From Nostoc mirabile CHAB5784 (GTDB lineage Bacteria; Cyanobacteriota; Cyanobacteriia; Cyanobacteriales; Nostocaceae), in the NCBI RefSeq assembly GCF_020829645.1, contig NZ_JAIVFS010000032.1, forward strand, positions 24,854-88,853: 64,000 bases of DNA, given 5' to 3'. Both the position numbers and the translations under genes were made by a program. Shown here one piece after another: positions 45,201 to 52,978 of the stretch. The notes beneath the pieces are model-generated. The model ran no database searches, had not been told where the DNA came from, and was given only the letters and a program-made list of their open reading frames with translations. Position 1 is the first letter of the stretch, and each line of letters starts with the position of its first letter.

Positions 45201-47236
45201 ATAAAGAATTTGATGCCCTATTAGAAAGTTTGCGGGCTTGGAGAGAACTTAAACAAGCTGATGGAGTGCAGCAAGATACCCGAATGCGGGTGGTGACAGC
45301 CCTACAACAAGCAGTTTATGGGGTAACAGAGGCTAACCGCCTGGAAGGGCACGCTGATATTGTCTGGGGAGTAGCTTTCAGCCCAGATGGTCAGTTGCTA
45401 GCATCAGGTAGCCGAGATCAGACGGTGAAAATTTGGCGTCCTGACGGAACCTTACTCCAAACCCTCAAAGGTCACACTGATGCTGTGACTTGTGTAAGTT
45501 TTAGCCCTGATGGTCAAACCTTAGCGTCCGCTAGCCTCGACAAAACAGTGCAAATCTGGCGCAAAAACCGGGTTACAGGTGAATTTGACCCCAAGCCATA
45601 TAAAACCCTCAAAGGACATAAAAATTGGGTTTATAGCGTTAATTTCAGCCCTGATGGCGAGTTGTTAGCTACTGGCAGTAAGGATAAAACCGTAAAACTC
45701 TGGCGCAAAGACGGTAGCTTAGTAAAAATACTGAGAGGACATCAAGGGTGGGTTAACTGGGTAAACTTCAGTCCCGATGGGCAATTCATCGCCTCGTCCA
45801 GCGACGACAAAACAGTGAAAATCTGGCGACGGGACGGTAGCCTCGTTAAAACTTTGCAGGGACATCAGCAGGGTGTGGTTGTAGCTGTTTTCAGCCCCAA
45901 CGGTAAATTGTTGGCATCAACAGGTCGAGATAAGACAGTGATACTTTGGCGGCGCGAAAATAACACCACTAAAGACGGTTTTGACTTTCTTCCTTACAAA
46001 ACTTTACGGCAGCATAACGGTACAGTCTGGAGTTTGAGCTTTAGTTCCGATAGTAAAAAGTTAGCTTCCGCAGGTGAAGACAATACTATAAATCTCTGGA
46101 GTATCACTGGTACTTTACTCAAAACCTTCAAAGGACACAGCGATGCTGTTGTCAGCATCGCTTTCAGTCCAAATAACAAATTTCTAGCTTCAGGAAGTTA
46201 TGACAAAAGTGTGAAACTATGGAGTTTAGATGCCCCAACACCATCTATTCTTCAAGGGCATCATAAGCGAGTTTTGAGCGTTGCTTGGAGTCCCGACGGT
46301 CAGATCCTAGCTTCTGGTAGTCGCGATCGCACTGTCAAGCTTTGGCAAAGATACACCAGTAGAGGTGAGGTCAAAACCCGACTTTACAAAACTTTGGTGG
46401 GGCATACTAATCAAGTTCCTAGTGTCAGTTTTGACCCTAAAGGTGAAATGCTGGCCTCAGGAAGTTATGACAAAACTGTGAAACTTTGGCGGCTTGACGG
46501 TACTTTAATCATGACTCTCTACGGGCATACTGATAGTGTGATGAGCGTGAGTTTCAGCCCCGATGGTCAGTTTTTGGCATCAGCTAGCAAAGATAATACA
46601 GTGAAACTTTGGAACCGTGAGGGCAAGTTACTCAAAACCTTAATGGGGCATCAGGGTTGGGTAAATAGCGTAAATTTTAGCCCTGACAGTCAGATTTTAG
46701 CTTCCGCCAGTGATGATCAAACTGTAAAACTGTGGCAACGGGATGGTACTTTGCTCAAAACTTTTTCGCCCCATGACAGTTGGGTATTAGGTGTCAGCTT
46801 TAGTCCCACTGACGAGTTACTGGCTTCTGCTAGTTGGGATAACACTGTGAAACTGTGGCGACGGGATGGTACGTTGTTAAAAACCTTATTAAAGGGGTAC
46901 AGCGATAGCGTCAATGCCGTAACTTTCAGTCCCAATGGTGAATTGCTCGCCGCCGCCAGTTGGGACAGTACAGTGAAACTCTGGAGCCGTGATGGCAAAT
47001 TAATTAAAAGTCTCAATGGGCATCGCGCTGCGGTATTAAGTGTCAGTTTTAGCCCAGATGGTCAAACATTAGCATCAGCTAGTGATGACAACACGATAAT
47101 TCTGTGGAATTTAAATCTTGATGATCTGCTTGTTCGTGGTTGCGACTGGGTGGGCGATTACCTCAAACACAACCACAATCTTGAAAAGCGCGATCGCCTT
47201 ATTTGTGATGGTATAACCAGTAAAAACCCTTTTTAA
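42209..47236 (+). CDS. Large multidomain ATPase/WD40 effector (nSTAND-like)
   Basis: 1675 aa. Order of parts: (1) N-terminal domain (about 15-175) shared with the TPR effector at 29004, with FALILVRCNYGQLREQML in the P-loop position, AVMIFGIESS, VVLWLQDD and RLAPDFKSW; (2) a helical TPR-like region (about 215-520); (3) a true P-loop ATPase domain of the nSTAND/NACHT-like kind, Walker A IYGPSGVGKSSTLKAGLVP (about 560) and Walker B IIVLDQFEEFF (about 643), with a winged-helix-like end HDYLVEPIRQ; (4) a coiled stretch and a hydrophobic helix (about 940-960, AGAVLAIMGGTIATLWW); (5) 14 WD40 repeats (about 1045-1640), enough for two seven-bladed propellers. Such proteins are switch-like signalling or cell-death ATPases in other systems; the ligand here is unknown. 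Confidence 0.88.
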   Translation: MTTDKQLQVYTKENQHTLQRLIRAIALSEGQFALILVRCNYGQLREQMLENIRSITKDIYIREIVLNPSTTSLHNTIVSELSLDNPAVLTDSLPSAVMIFGIESSIDLENLLTGINQARDIYAATFPFPVVLWLQDDVASLLSRLAPDFKSWAATTIKFEMAKTDLIALIHQEAESLFAKVLEAGAETFLSNASLDLDPKSQHRHEIESARNDLLRLYGFQLTPGLEASLEFVLGRDKYANDQINGALGNYQRSLALWQQETRRVAEWESNSSLPPSSLLKQAIVLFHLGLCYHRMADLHQNSNSSYCEHALLWFKQCLEILEEVQREDLVAKFILPACEMLQRLQAWNDLKELAQKSLHLHKTYGSPAQVAQDYGFLASVAASESNWILAHELANTALSISEEVTQASLRDALRRRRQESWYLLLLARTQRHLGEPEEAINNLEWARIVCELQHQPSLYLEILEELRSLYFFERHDYTEAFKLKQEKIQIEHQYGFRAFIGASQLQPQHSKINPALEPQKIPFISEGVAQEISASGRQQDVNRLIERITRADYKLTVIYGPSGVGKSSTLKAGLVPALKGKVIGERIPIPIVLSVYTDWLTVLISSLNQVLASTVISVNLDSTPTILLEKIRLATERNYTIIIVLDQFEEFFFISNLPTERIEFYQFFSECLNISFVKIILSLREDYLHHLLEFERLSQKNSIGLYDLGVINKNILDKDIRYYLGKFSSQDAKAIIHSLTQRSYSELSDELINRLVQDLTGELDEVHPIELQIVGAQLQIENITTLAQYKLCGGSAKLVERWLGEVIKDCGQENEELTWKLLFELTDEKGTRPLKTKADLVAALVNNHDLDTISSFDTVGELILEILVGSGLVLRVREELGDRYQLVHDYLVEPIRQKNNYGMLAELEKIKLEKTKAEVAQQFSQKQLNLVLQRRLREARIAGAVLAIMGGTIATLWWQADLQKRAAIRQTLRAERSETNLNISAIAAASEALFASNKEFDALLESLRAWRELKQADGVQQDTRMRVVTALQQAVYGVTEANRLEGHADIVWGVAFSPDGQLLASGSRDQTVKIWRPDGTLLQTLKGHTDAVTCVSFSPDGQTLASASLDKTVQIWRKNRVTGEFDPKPYKTLKGHKNWVYSVNFSPDGELLATGSKDKTVKLWRKDGSLVKILRGHQGWVNWVNFSPDGQFIASSSDDKTVKIWRRDGSLVKTLQGHQQGVVVAVFSPNGKLLASTGRDKTVILWRRENNTTKDGFDFLPYKTLRQHNGTVWSLSFSSDSKKLASAGEDNTINLWSITGTLLKTFKGHSDAVVSIAFSPNNKFLASGSYDKSVKLWSLDAPTPSILQGHHKRVLSVAWSPDGQILASGSRDRTVKLWQRYTSRGEVKTRLYKTLVGHTNQVPSVSFDPKGEMLASGSYDKTVKLWRLDGTLIMTLYGHTDSVMSVSFSPDGQFLASASKDNTVKLWNREGKLLKTLMGHQGWVNSVNFSPDSQILASASDDQTVKLWQRDGTLLKTFSPHDSWVLGVSFSPTDELLASASWDNTVKLWRRDGTLLKTLLKGYSDSVNAVTFSPNGELLAAASWDSTVKLWSRDGKLIKSLNGHRAAVLSVSFSPDGQTLASASDDNTIILWNLNLDDLLVRGCDWVGDYLKHNHNLEKRDRLICDGITSKNPF

Positions 47237-47239
47237 TTA

Positions 47240-47402
47240 CGAATTACGTTAGCGAAGCGGTAGCGATAGGGCAGCGTTAGCGAAGCGGTAGCGTTAGCGA
47301 AGCAGTAGCGTTAGCGAGGAACGAGCGTCGGAACGAGCGTCATTACGAATTACGAATTACGAATTACGAATTACGAATTACAAATTACGAATTACGAATT
47401 AG
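47240..47402. repeat. Tandem and heptamer repeat block
   Basis: GTTAGCGAAGCGGTAGC-type units, then two copies of GGAACGAGCGTC, then about nine heptamers of the form ATTACGA. The order repeats that of the block at 5430-5670. Confidence 0.85.
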
Positions 47403-47494
47403 ATTGAAGCCTCAATGAGCAACCGCTCTTGGTTTAGCGGTTGATGAGGCGATCAGAGTTGTTAATTCACAGCTATAAACTTATTTTGAGTTGA

Positions 47495-47842
47495 TCAGCC
47501 GCATGAGCGATCGCTCTCCAAAACTTGATGATTATTTTCTGCGGGAGCCTCTTCTGGCAAATTCGTTAAAAAGGCTTGTAGTCTCATGCGCTCAATATAA
47601 GGCCAGCCCCCCTCAGACTCAATATCTTTCAGTAATGAGTAGAGTTGCCGACGGTTAACAGGCAAACTCTCTTGAAAAACCCCATCCCGGATCTCTCGGT
47701 GTAAATGCTCCAATTGCCGAAGCATTGCCAAAAGAGCTACACTATCGCCTTCACAACCTTGAACTGCATCATACACCACAGTTGCGATCGCTTGCAGTTT
47801 ACAGGACAACTCTCCTGATTCAAGATTTTTGTTATCGTTCAT
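47495..47842 (-). CDS. Conserved hypothetical protein
   Basis: 115 aa, soluble and mostly helical. Visible stretches are LQAIATVVYDAVQGCEGDSV, LLAMLRQLEHLHREIRDGVF and PVNRRQLYSLLKDIESEGGW. The pattern suggests a small helical bundle and resembles a conserved family of cyanobacterial proteins without assigned function. It lies convergent with the WD40 effector gene, separated by a repeat block. No motif allows a functional call. Confidence 0.7.
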   Translation of the reverse strand: MNDNKNLESGELSCKLQAIATVVYDAVQGCEGDSVALLAMLRQLEHLHREIRDGVFQESLPVNRRQLYSLLKDIESEGGWPYIERMRLQAFLTNLPEEAPAENNHQVLESDRSCG

Positions 47843-48492
47843 GCCATCCTTTCCGTATAAATGAGGTCAACTCAAATTTACCGGAGATTTTTAATTTTCC
47901 CTAGTTTGCCATAGTTCTTTTAGAAAATGAAGCTTCTGTAGGCTTCTAAATGAGTTTTTTCTGGAATCTCCGTTTCCCCTTATCCCCCCATCCCCGTGTC
48001 CCGTATCCCCTTATTTGCCTGAGTAAGGGGTGAATATAACTAGATTTGTATCTTTATCAAAGGCAATTGCGATCGTTCGTAAAAGAGCCTAGTAACCTTT
48101 ACCATAGCCTCTACGGCAGCTAGATGTGATCAAGATGAGACTTTCTTGGATTTTGAGTACTTTGATTTTAAGTTAAAAAAAATCGTATGATCTGGCTGAT
48201 TTACCCATCAAACAATGGGCTGTATGTAGTGGCGTCACATACATGATACAAAAAGACTTGGGCGACGCCGCTTTTGCTATATGCAAGAGCAAAGTGCGAA
48301 GCAGCGACACGTTTAAGTACGTTTAGCAGAGAAAAGTTTGAGTGGCGACTGCCAACCTATACGCCAGGACACTTGTTTCAACTCAAGAATCAGAGCAATG
48401 CAATGTCCGATAAAGGATGGCTTCTCGTCAGAGATCAAAGCTTCGATGCAGTTTTACAACTTAGATATTAATTTTTGAGATTGAGGTTGACC
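47843..48492. other. psbO upstream region
   Basis: About 650 bp between divergent genes. It contains a hairpin near 48219-48251 (TGTATGTAGTG / CACATACAT) and a GCGACGCCGC-type dispersed repeat. The small open frame at 48274-48471 shows no coding signature. The psbO promoter must lie here but was not located. Confidence 0.5.
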
Positions 48493-49326
48493 ATGAGGTA
48501 TCGCGCTTTAATTGTTGCATTTTTGGCTTTGTGCCTGGGGCTAATAACTGCTTGTAGTGATGCTCCTGCTACTAGTAGTAGAGATGTACTCACTTACGAT
48601 CAAATTCGCGGCACTGGTTTGGCGAATAAATGCCCCCAACTAGCAGAAACAAGCCGTGGCTCCATTCCCCTTGATTCTAGCCAGTCATACGCCATCAAAG
48701 AACTTTGCTTAGAACCAACTAGCTTCTTCATCAAAGAAGAACCTGCTAATAAACGCCAACAAGCAGAATTTGTTGCTGGCAAATTGTTGACCAGATACAC
48801 TTCCACCATTGACCAGGTGCAAGGCAATCTAAAAATCAACCCAGATAATAGCCTGACCTTTGTGGAAACTGATGGTCTTGACTTCCAAGCGATTACTGTG
48901 CAACTTCCTGGTGGTGAGCGAGTACCTTTCCTCTTCACCATCAAAGACTTGGTTGCTCAAACCCAACCCAGTTTGAGCAGTATTAACACCTCCACGGACT
49001 TTGAAGGCACCTTCAAAGTTCCTTCCTACCGTGGTGCTGCCTTCCTAGATCCAAAGGGTCGTGGTGTCGTTAGTGGCTACGATAATGCTGTGGCTCTCCC
49101 CGCCCAAGCAGATGATGAAGAACTTACCCGCACTAACGTCAAGCGTGCTGAAAATCTTAATGGTAAGATTTCTTTGCAAATCGCTAAAGTCGATAGCTCT
49201 AGTGGTGAAATTGCTGGTACTTTCGAGAGCGAACAGCCATCTGATACAGATTTAGGTGCTGGCGAACCTAAAGAAGTTAAGATTCGCGGCCTATTTTTTG
49301 CACGGGTTGAACCGACTCGTAGCTAA
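48493..49326 (+). CDS. psbO: Photosystem II manganese-stabilising protein PsbO
   Basis: 277 aa from the ATG preceded by GAGGT. An extrinsic lumenal subunit that stabilises the Mn4CaO5 cluster of the oxygen-evolving complex. Landmarks: LTYDQIRGTGLANKCPQL, the second Cys of the disulfide in IKELCLEPTSFF, GDxxG-type GGERVPFLFTIKDLVAQT, YRGAAFLDPKGRG and GYDNAVALPA. The signal region LALCLGLITACSD contains a lipobox-like ITAC, so the precursor may be lipidated. An alternative reading frame start six codons upstream (TTG) is less likely. The sigma factor gene follows about 1.1 kb downstream. Confidence 0.97.
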   Translation: MRYRALIVAFLALCLGLITACSDAPATSSRDVLTYDQIRGTGLANKCPQLAETSRGSIPLDSSQSYAIKELCLEPTSFFIKEEPANKRQQAEFVAGKLLTRYTSTIDQVQGNLKINPDNSLTFVETDGLDFQAITVQLPGGERVPFLFTIKDLVAQTQPSLSSINTSTDFEGTFKVPSYRGAAFLDPKGRGVVSGYDNAVALPAQADDEELTRTNVKRAENLNGKISLQIAKVDSSSGEIAGTFESEQPSDTDLGAGEPKEVKIRGLFFARVEPTRS

Positions 49327-49420
49327 ACTCTCTGGAGTTAGGTAACTGGCTAGCATTCAGAACTACAATGCTGTAACCATCAGGTTTCATAACAAAAGTT
49401 AACTTCTTTGCCCCCATCTT

Positions 49421-49553
49421 CAGGGCTGTTTCATTCCTATAAAAGCATTACAGCGACGAAAAGAGACAAAGGTTCAAGGAAAGACAAGAGAAAAATTCTT
49501 CCTTCCCTTGCCCCCAGCTTTTCAAGAGGCTTTTAAAGAATGAAACAGCCCTG
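49421..49553. mobile_element. MITE-like element with CAGGGCTGTTTCATTC termini
   Basis: 133 bp bounded by CAGGGCTGTTTCATTC and GAATGAAACAGCCCTG (perfect 16 bp inverted repeats). Similarity continues to TATAAAAGC/GGCTTTTAAA. The right end is followed by TTTTTTTT, so the folded RNA could act as a psbO terminator. A fragment of the same terminus is at about 2483. Confidence 0.8.
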
Positions 49554-49681
49554 CTTTTTTTTAGGCAGGTAGATAGGTTTTTGGCGTTGCAGAACAGTGG
49601 GATGAATTGGGGCAAGTAGGGGAGAATTTTGGAAGTTGTTAAATCATCTCGCTTTCTCTGCAACGCCAAGTTTTTTACAAA

Positions 49682-49869
49682 CAGGACTTACGCAAAATAC
49701 CTCTCAAACTCTTATTTCTCCGTGTCGCGCCAGTTGCTACCCTTCTCCTGACGGAGACGCTGCGCGAACGGGAACGCGCTTGAGCGAACAAGTCTCTTAA
49801 CCGCAAGGGCGCACTGGCTTCTCTGTGTCTGGAGTGGTTCGATTTTCCGTTACCTGTGCGTAAGTCCTA
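49682..49869. mobile_element. TA-flanked MITE-like element, copy 3 (inverted)
   Basis: 188 bp, opposite orientation to copies 1 and 2, with ends AGGACTTACGCA and TGCGTAAGTCCTA. The left flanking dinucleotide is CA rather than TA. The interior matches copy 1 more closely than copy 2 (GGAGACGCTGCGCGAACGGG). Confidence 0.85.
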
Positions 49870-49889
49870 ACAAAGAGGGGGAAAGGTTA

Positions 49890-49929
49890 AATACAACAAA
49901 AGGACTCTCGCCTTTTGTTGTATTTTTTT
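49890..49929 (+). terminator. Strong rho-independent terminator
   Basis: A perfect 14 bp stem AATACAACAAAAGG/CCTTTTGTTGTATT with a 7-base loop, followed by TTTTTTT. The nearest upstream plus-strand gene is psbO, 560 bp away across two mobile elements. Confidence 0.9.
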
Positions 49930-50422
49930 GCGTAGATTTACGTACTTTTTATAAAAATTATTAGTAGTTTTTAATTATTTGATGAATTTTGGTTGAATAG
50001 GCACGTAATTTTACTGTAAATCAAACTTTTGCTTATCCAACAAAATTCCGACTACGGTTGTTTTGTTTATAGAAATTAAGTTCAGCATTAATTAATTAAA
50101 GTTAAGTACAATCTCGGTTTTATATTTAGTAACTAATTTTATATTTTATTTCTATGTAGTTATAAAAACAGCTACAGATCATACCAAAGATCAATAACAA
50201 ACTAAATACGATTTCACTTCTTTAAACTTTGCTCTATTGTCAAGCAAGTCTATGGAATTTTCTCGATAAAAACGTTGTTATCTACCAGAGAATTTGCTAA
50301 GGCATGTAGCACAATATTGTCTTTGATATCGTGCGATCGCCACCGGAAAGGGCGGGTACGCCATCGCAGCTGAGTTTAAAAGTGAGGAATTAATTGTTGA
50401 TTTACTTAATAAATACGGTGCT

Positions 50423-51199
50423 ATGCCTACCACAACCACCAATGAACTAAAACATGAAATTTGGCAGTTGTTGCGAGAATATCAGCAATCTCCGTCAGAA
50501 AATGTTCGCAATAAGCTGGTAAAACTCAATTTTGGACTTGTGAGAAAAGAAGCTCACTACTGGACGAATCAATGTCATGAAACCTACGATGATTTACTCC
50601 AGGTTGGATGTTTGGGTTTAATCAGGGCGATTGAAAAATTTGAACTTTCCAAGGGACATGCCTTTAGTTCCTATGCTCTTCCCTATATTCGGGGTGAAAT
50701 TCAACACTATCTCCGAGATAAAGGTGTCACCGTGCGAATTCCTCGGAAGTGGTTAGCACTGCAACAGCAAGCAATAGGAGTGTCACGTTCTTGGCGTGAA
50801 AAGCATAATCGCCAACCAACAGACTCGGAATTAGCAACAGCACTGGAAATTTCTCCAAACGAATGGCAAGAAATTAAATTAGCATGGGTAAACCGCGCTC
50901 CCTTAAGTCTCGATGTGCCAATCCAAGATGGAGAAGAAGGCTCTACCTGTTTGGGAGAATTGGTTCCAGATCCTCACTATCGCAGCTTTCAACTAGCACA
51001 AGAAGACCAACTTCGCTTGCAACAAGCATTGGTTCAGCTAGAACAACGCACCCGCGATGTATTGGAATGTGTGTTTTTGCAAGATTTGACACAAAAACAA
51101 GTTGCAGAACATCTGGGAATTAGTGTAGTAACAGTTTCCCGTAGAGTTAAGAAAGGTCTGGATTTGATGAAAGAGCTTATGGGTGTGGCAGAAGATTGA
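50423..51199 (+). CDS. sigF: Group 3 RNA polymerase sigma factor (SigF-like)
   Basis: 258 aa with regions 2, 3 and 4. Region 2 has YDDLLQVGCLGLIRAIEKFE and AFSSYALPYIRGEIQHYLRD, region 3 has VRIPRKWL and RQPTDSELATALEIS, and region 4 has LEQRTRDVLECVFLQDLTQK then QVAEHLGISVVTVSRRVKKG. There is no region 1.1, and the pattern fits the SigB/SigF-like group 3 factors, which in cyanobacteria affect motility, pili or stress genes. No anti-sigma or anti-anti-sigma gene is adjacent. Confidence 0.9.
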   Translation: MPTTTTNELKHEIWQLLREYQQSPSENVRNKLVKLNFGLVRKEAHYWTNQCHETYDDLLQVGCLGLIRAIEKFELSKGHAFSSYALPYIRGEIQHYLRDKGVTVRIPRKWLALQQQAIGVSRSWREKHNRQPTDSELATALEISPNEWQEIKLAWVNRAPLSLDVPIQDGEEGSTCLGELVPDPHYRSFQLAQEDQLRLQQALVQLEQRTRDVLECVFLQDLTQKQVAEHLGISVVTVSRRVKKGLDLMKELMGVAED

Positions 51200-51365
51200 C
51201 TGCGAATAAACACCAAGCCGCAGTTATGCCTAGGAGGCAGTGCTAAAAATAACCCTTAAAATTTAAAAAGTTAGGTTATAAAGGGAACATACTGTGTCTT
51301 TGATACAAATTTCAGGCATGTTGATTTCCACTTTCCAATTTTCCAATGGCTTTTGAGAACAGCTC

Positions 51366-52238
51366 ATGGGCAGAAATTTAAAAATTACAATTGCAGCTAT
51401 TTTAACTTTGGCGATCGCTGGATGTGCTTCAGAAGATACACCACAAGCGATCGCTCCTGCGCCGATTCCCAAAATAGCAGCAAAGTCGCCACCAACAGAT
51501 CAATCCTTTAAGAATCCAGTGATACCTGCCAAACAGGTTTCACAAGTTACTCCTGCATCTGCTAATTTGATTCAATCCACTAATGCTACAGAGCGGATAC
51601 CGCTAGTTCAGCTATCAAATCGAAGTGACCCGTTTGCACAACTTTTCGGGCAAACGTTTTCCGGAATGCCTAAAACATCTGTAAGACCTGTTCCTGTGGT
51701 GCCTAAGCTACCTACTCCATCGATAGCAGTCCGAAAACTTCCAAGACGCAGCATAGCTTTAAATCAGAAGAAAAATAACATTGCTTCTGTACCAAAAAAA
51801 GTCAAACCTACTTTGACTAAAAAAGTCAATCGTACTTTGATTTCAGTCTTACCTAAGGTTTTACCTCAAGTTGTCCCCAACCCCGCTTTAGTATCTGTAT
51901 TGCCACCGCCAGCACAACCTGAGTTAGCAAAGGCAGTTGTTGTGACTGGTGTAGTTCTAATTAGTCAGGAACCACAGGCAATTATCAAAGTACCGGATGA
52001 GCCGACGAGTCGCTATGTGCAGGCGGGACAGCGATTAGCAAATGGCGTACTGGTTAAACGGATTGAAATGAATCAGGGCTACAACCCCATCGTGATTCTG
52101 GAACAATATGGTATTGAAGTTGCCAAAATGGTAGGGGAAGAGGCTGTCAATTCAACGCCGTCAGCTGCATCTGCTAGCGGCAATCCTGTTTCAGCGACAA
52201 CGCCCCCGTCAGATCCTTTTAATGTTGGAGCTTCATAA
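51366..52238 (+). CDS. Putative lipoprotein with PilP-like C-terminal domain
   Basis: 290 aa. The signal region ends in a lipobox (LTLAIAGCASE), so it is probably a lipoprotein. The middle (about 25-190) is low-complexity, rich in Pro, Lys, Ala and Val. The C-terminal segment VVVTGVVLISQEPQAIIKVP, then SRYVQAGQRLANGVLVKRIE and PIVILEQYGIEVAKMVG, resembles the beta-domain of PilP-like secretin/pilus accessory proteins. The downstream 82 aa gene starts three bases after its stop, so the two form an operon. Link to pili is inference from the domain. Confidence 0.7.
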   Translation: MGRNLKITIAAILTLAIAGCASEDTPQAIAPAPIPKIAAKSPPTDQSFKNPVIPAKQVSQVTPASANLIQSTNATERIPLVQLSNRSDPFAQLFGQTFSGMPKTSVRPVPVVPKLPTPSIAVRKLPRRSIALNQKKNNIASVPKKVKPTLTKKVNRTLISVLPKVLPQVVPNPALVSVLPPPAQPELAKAVVVTGVVLISQEPQAIIKVPDEPTSRYVQAGQRLANGVLVKRIEMNQGYNPIVILEQYGIEVAKMVGEEAVNSTPSAASASGNPVSATTPPSDPFNVGAS

Positions 52239-52240
52239 AG

Positions 52241-52489
52241 ATGGAGACTAAGGAAATTGAATTCGCTGGTTTGCCTTTAGCTGTCTATAGAGAGATAGCA
52301 GCTCATTTACATCAAGTCGAAGGGGTAGAAGTGGAGTTAATTCCCCAGTCATCCCAAGAGTTTGATTACAATCAAAGTCAAATTGGTGGCTTGTGTATCT
52401 CGTGGACAGCAAATTCTGGTTTAAAAAGTCGGCAACGAGTTAACCAAATTTTGGCTTACTATCAAAATCGCTATATAAATCCTATTTGA
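52241..52489 (+). CDS. Conserved hypothetical small protein
   Basis: 82 aa, soluble. Notable stretches are LPLAVYREIAAHLHQVEGVE, VELIPQSSQEFDYNQSQIGG and SRQRVNQILAYYQNRY. It looks like a small alpha/beta protein conserved in cyanobacteria without a named function. It is placed two bases after the lipoprotein gene, in a probable two-gene operon, and followed by a terminator. Confidence 0.75.
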   Translation: METKEIEFAGLPLAVYREIAAHLHQVEGVEVELIPQSSQEFDYNQSQIGGLCISWTANSGLKSRQRVNQILAYYQNRYINPI

Positions 52490-52511
52490 TTTGTGAAAAT
52501 TGAAACCTTAG

Positions 52512-52547
52512 ATTCCCGATTTTTCAAAGAAGTCGGGAATTTTGTTG
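52512..52547 (+). terminator. Rho-independent terminator
   Basis: ATTCCCGA/TCGGGAAT stem with an internal TTC/GAA pairing, followed by TTTTGTTGTT. It closes the lipoprotein operon. Confidence 0.8.
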
Positions 52548-52978
52548 TTCACGAATGATGCCCCTACAAGAAATCTATATGTATCAAGGTTTTTGTGAAT
52601 TGGTATAAACCCTATTCGTGGCATGATTATAAGTCAATACGCTTGGGTTAAGGATAATCGTAGGTTGGGTGGAACTTAAGTGTTACCCAACAAACCCGCG
52701 TCGTAGGTTGGGTTTCGTTCCTCCACCCAACCTACGCAGTTTATGGTTTTTGGCGCTAACTGAACTGTATTGGATTATAAGTCTGCTTCAGTGGACTTGG
52801 ACTAAAAGCCTGTGAAAGAAATTTCTTGACGGGAGATTGGCAGGTGTAAGATATGGGCTGACTTATTTTAAATTTCCAGAGAAGTTTGTAGACGCTTCTG
52901 CGGCTTCTCGCAGGGTTGGTTGGCTTGTGACCATCAAAACTTTGGTGATTTTAAATTTTTAATTGGAGCAAAATAACT
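52548..52978. other. Region before the ABC ATPase gene
   Basis: Contains the MITE-like element described separately and about 200 bases that should include the ABC gene promoter; no -10/-35 recognised. Confidence 0.5.
52635..52772. mobile_element. MITE-like element with 10-bp target duplication, copy 1
   Basis: 138 bp. Termini CAATACGCTTGGGTTAAG and CTAACTGAACTGTATTG are imperfect inverted repeats. It is flanked directly by the identical 10-mer GATTATAAGT (52625-52634 and 52773-52782). The interior carries an inverted pair of GTAGGTTGGGT motifs. Confidence 0.88.

Larger units (their letters stand above)
49327..50422. other. psbO-sigma factor intergenic region
   Basis: Almost 1.1 kb: two different MITE-like elements (49421-49553 and 49682-49869) separated by about 130 bp, then a strong terminator (49890-49929). 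About 490 bp of A+T-rich sequence follows with a HIP1 site near 50335 and no recognised gene. Confidence 0.75.

Noticed and set aside
48274..48471. 65-codon frame upstream of psbO
   Set aside because: Starts in a dispersed repeat, no family resemblance, and occupies the psbO leader.
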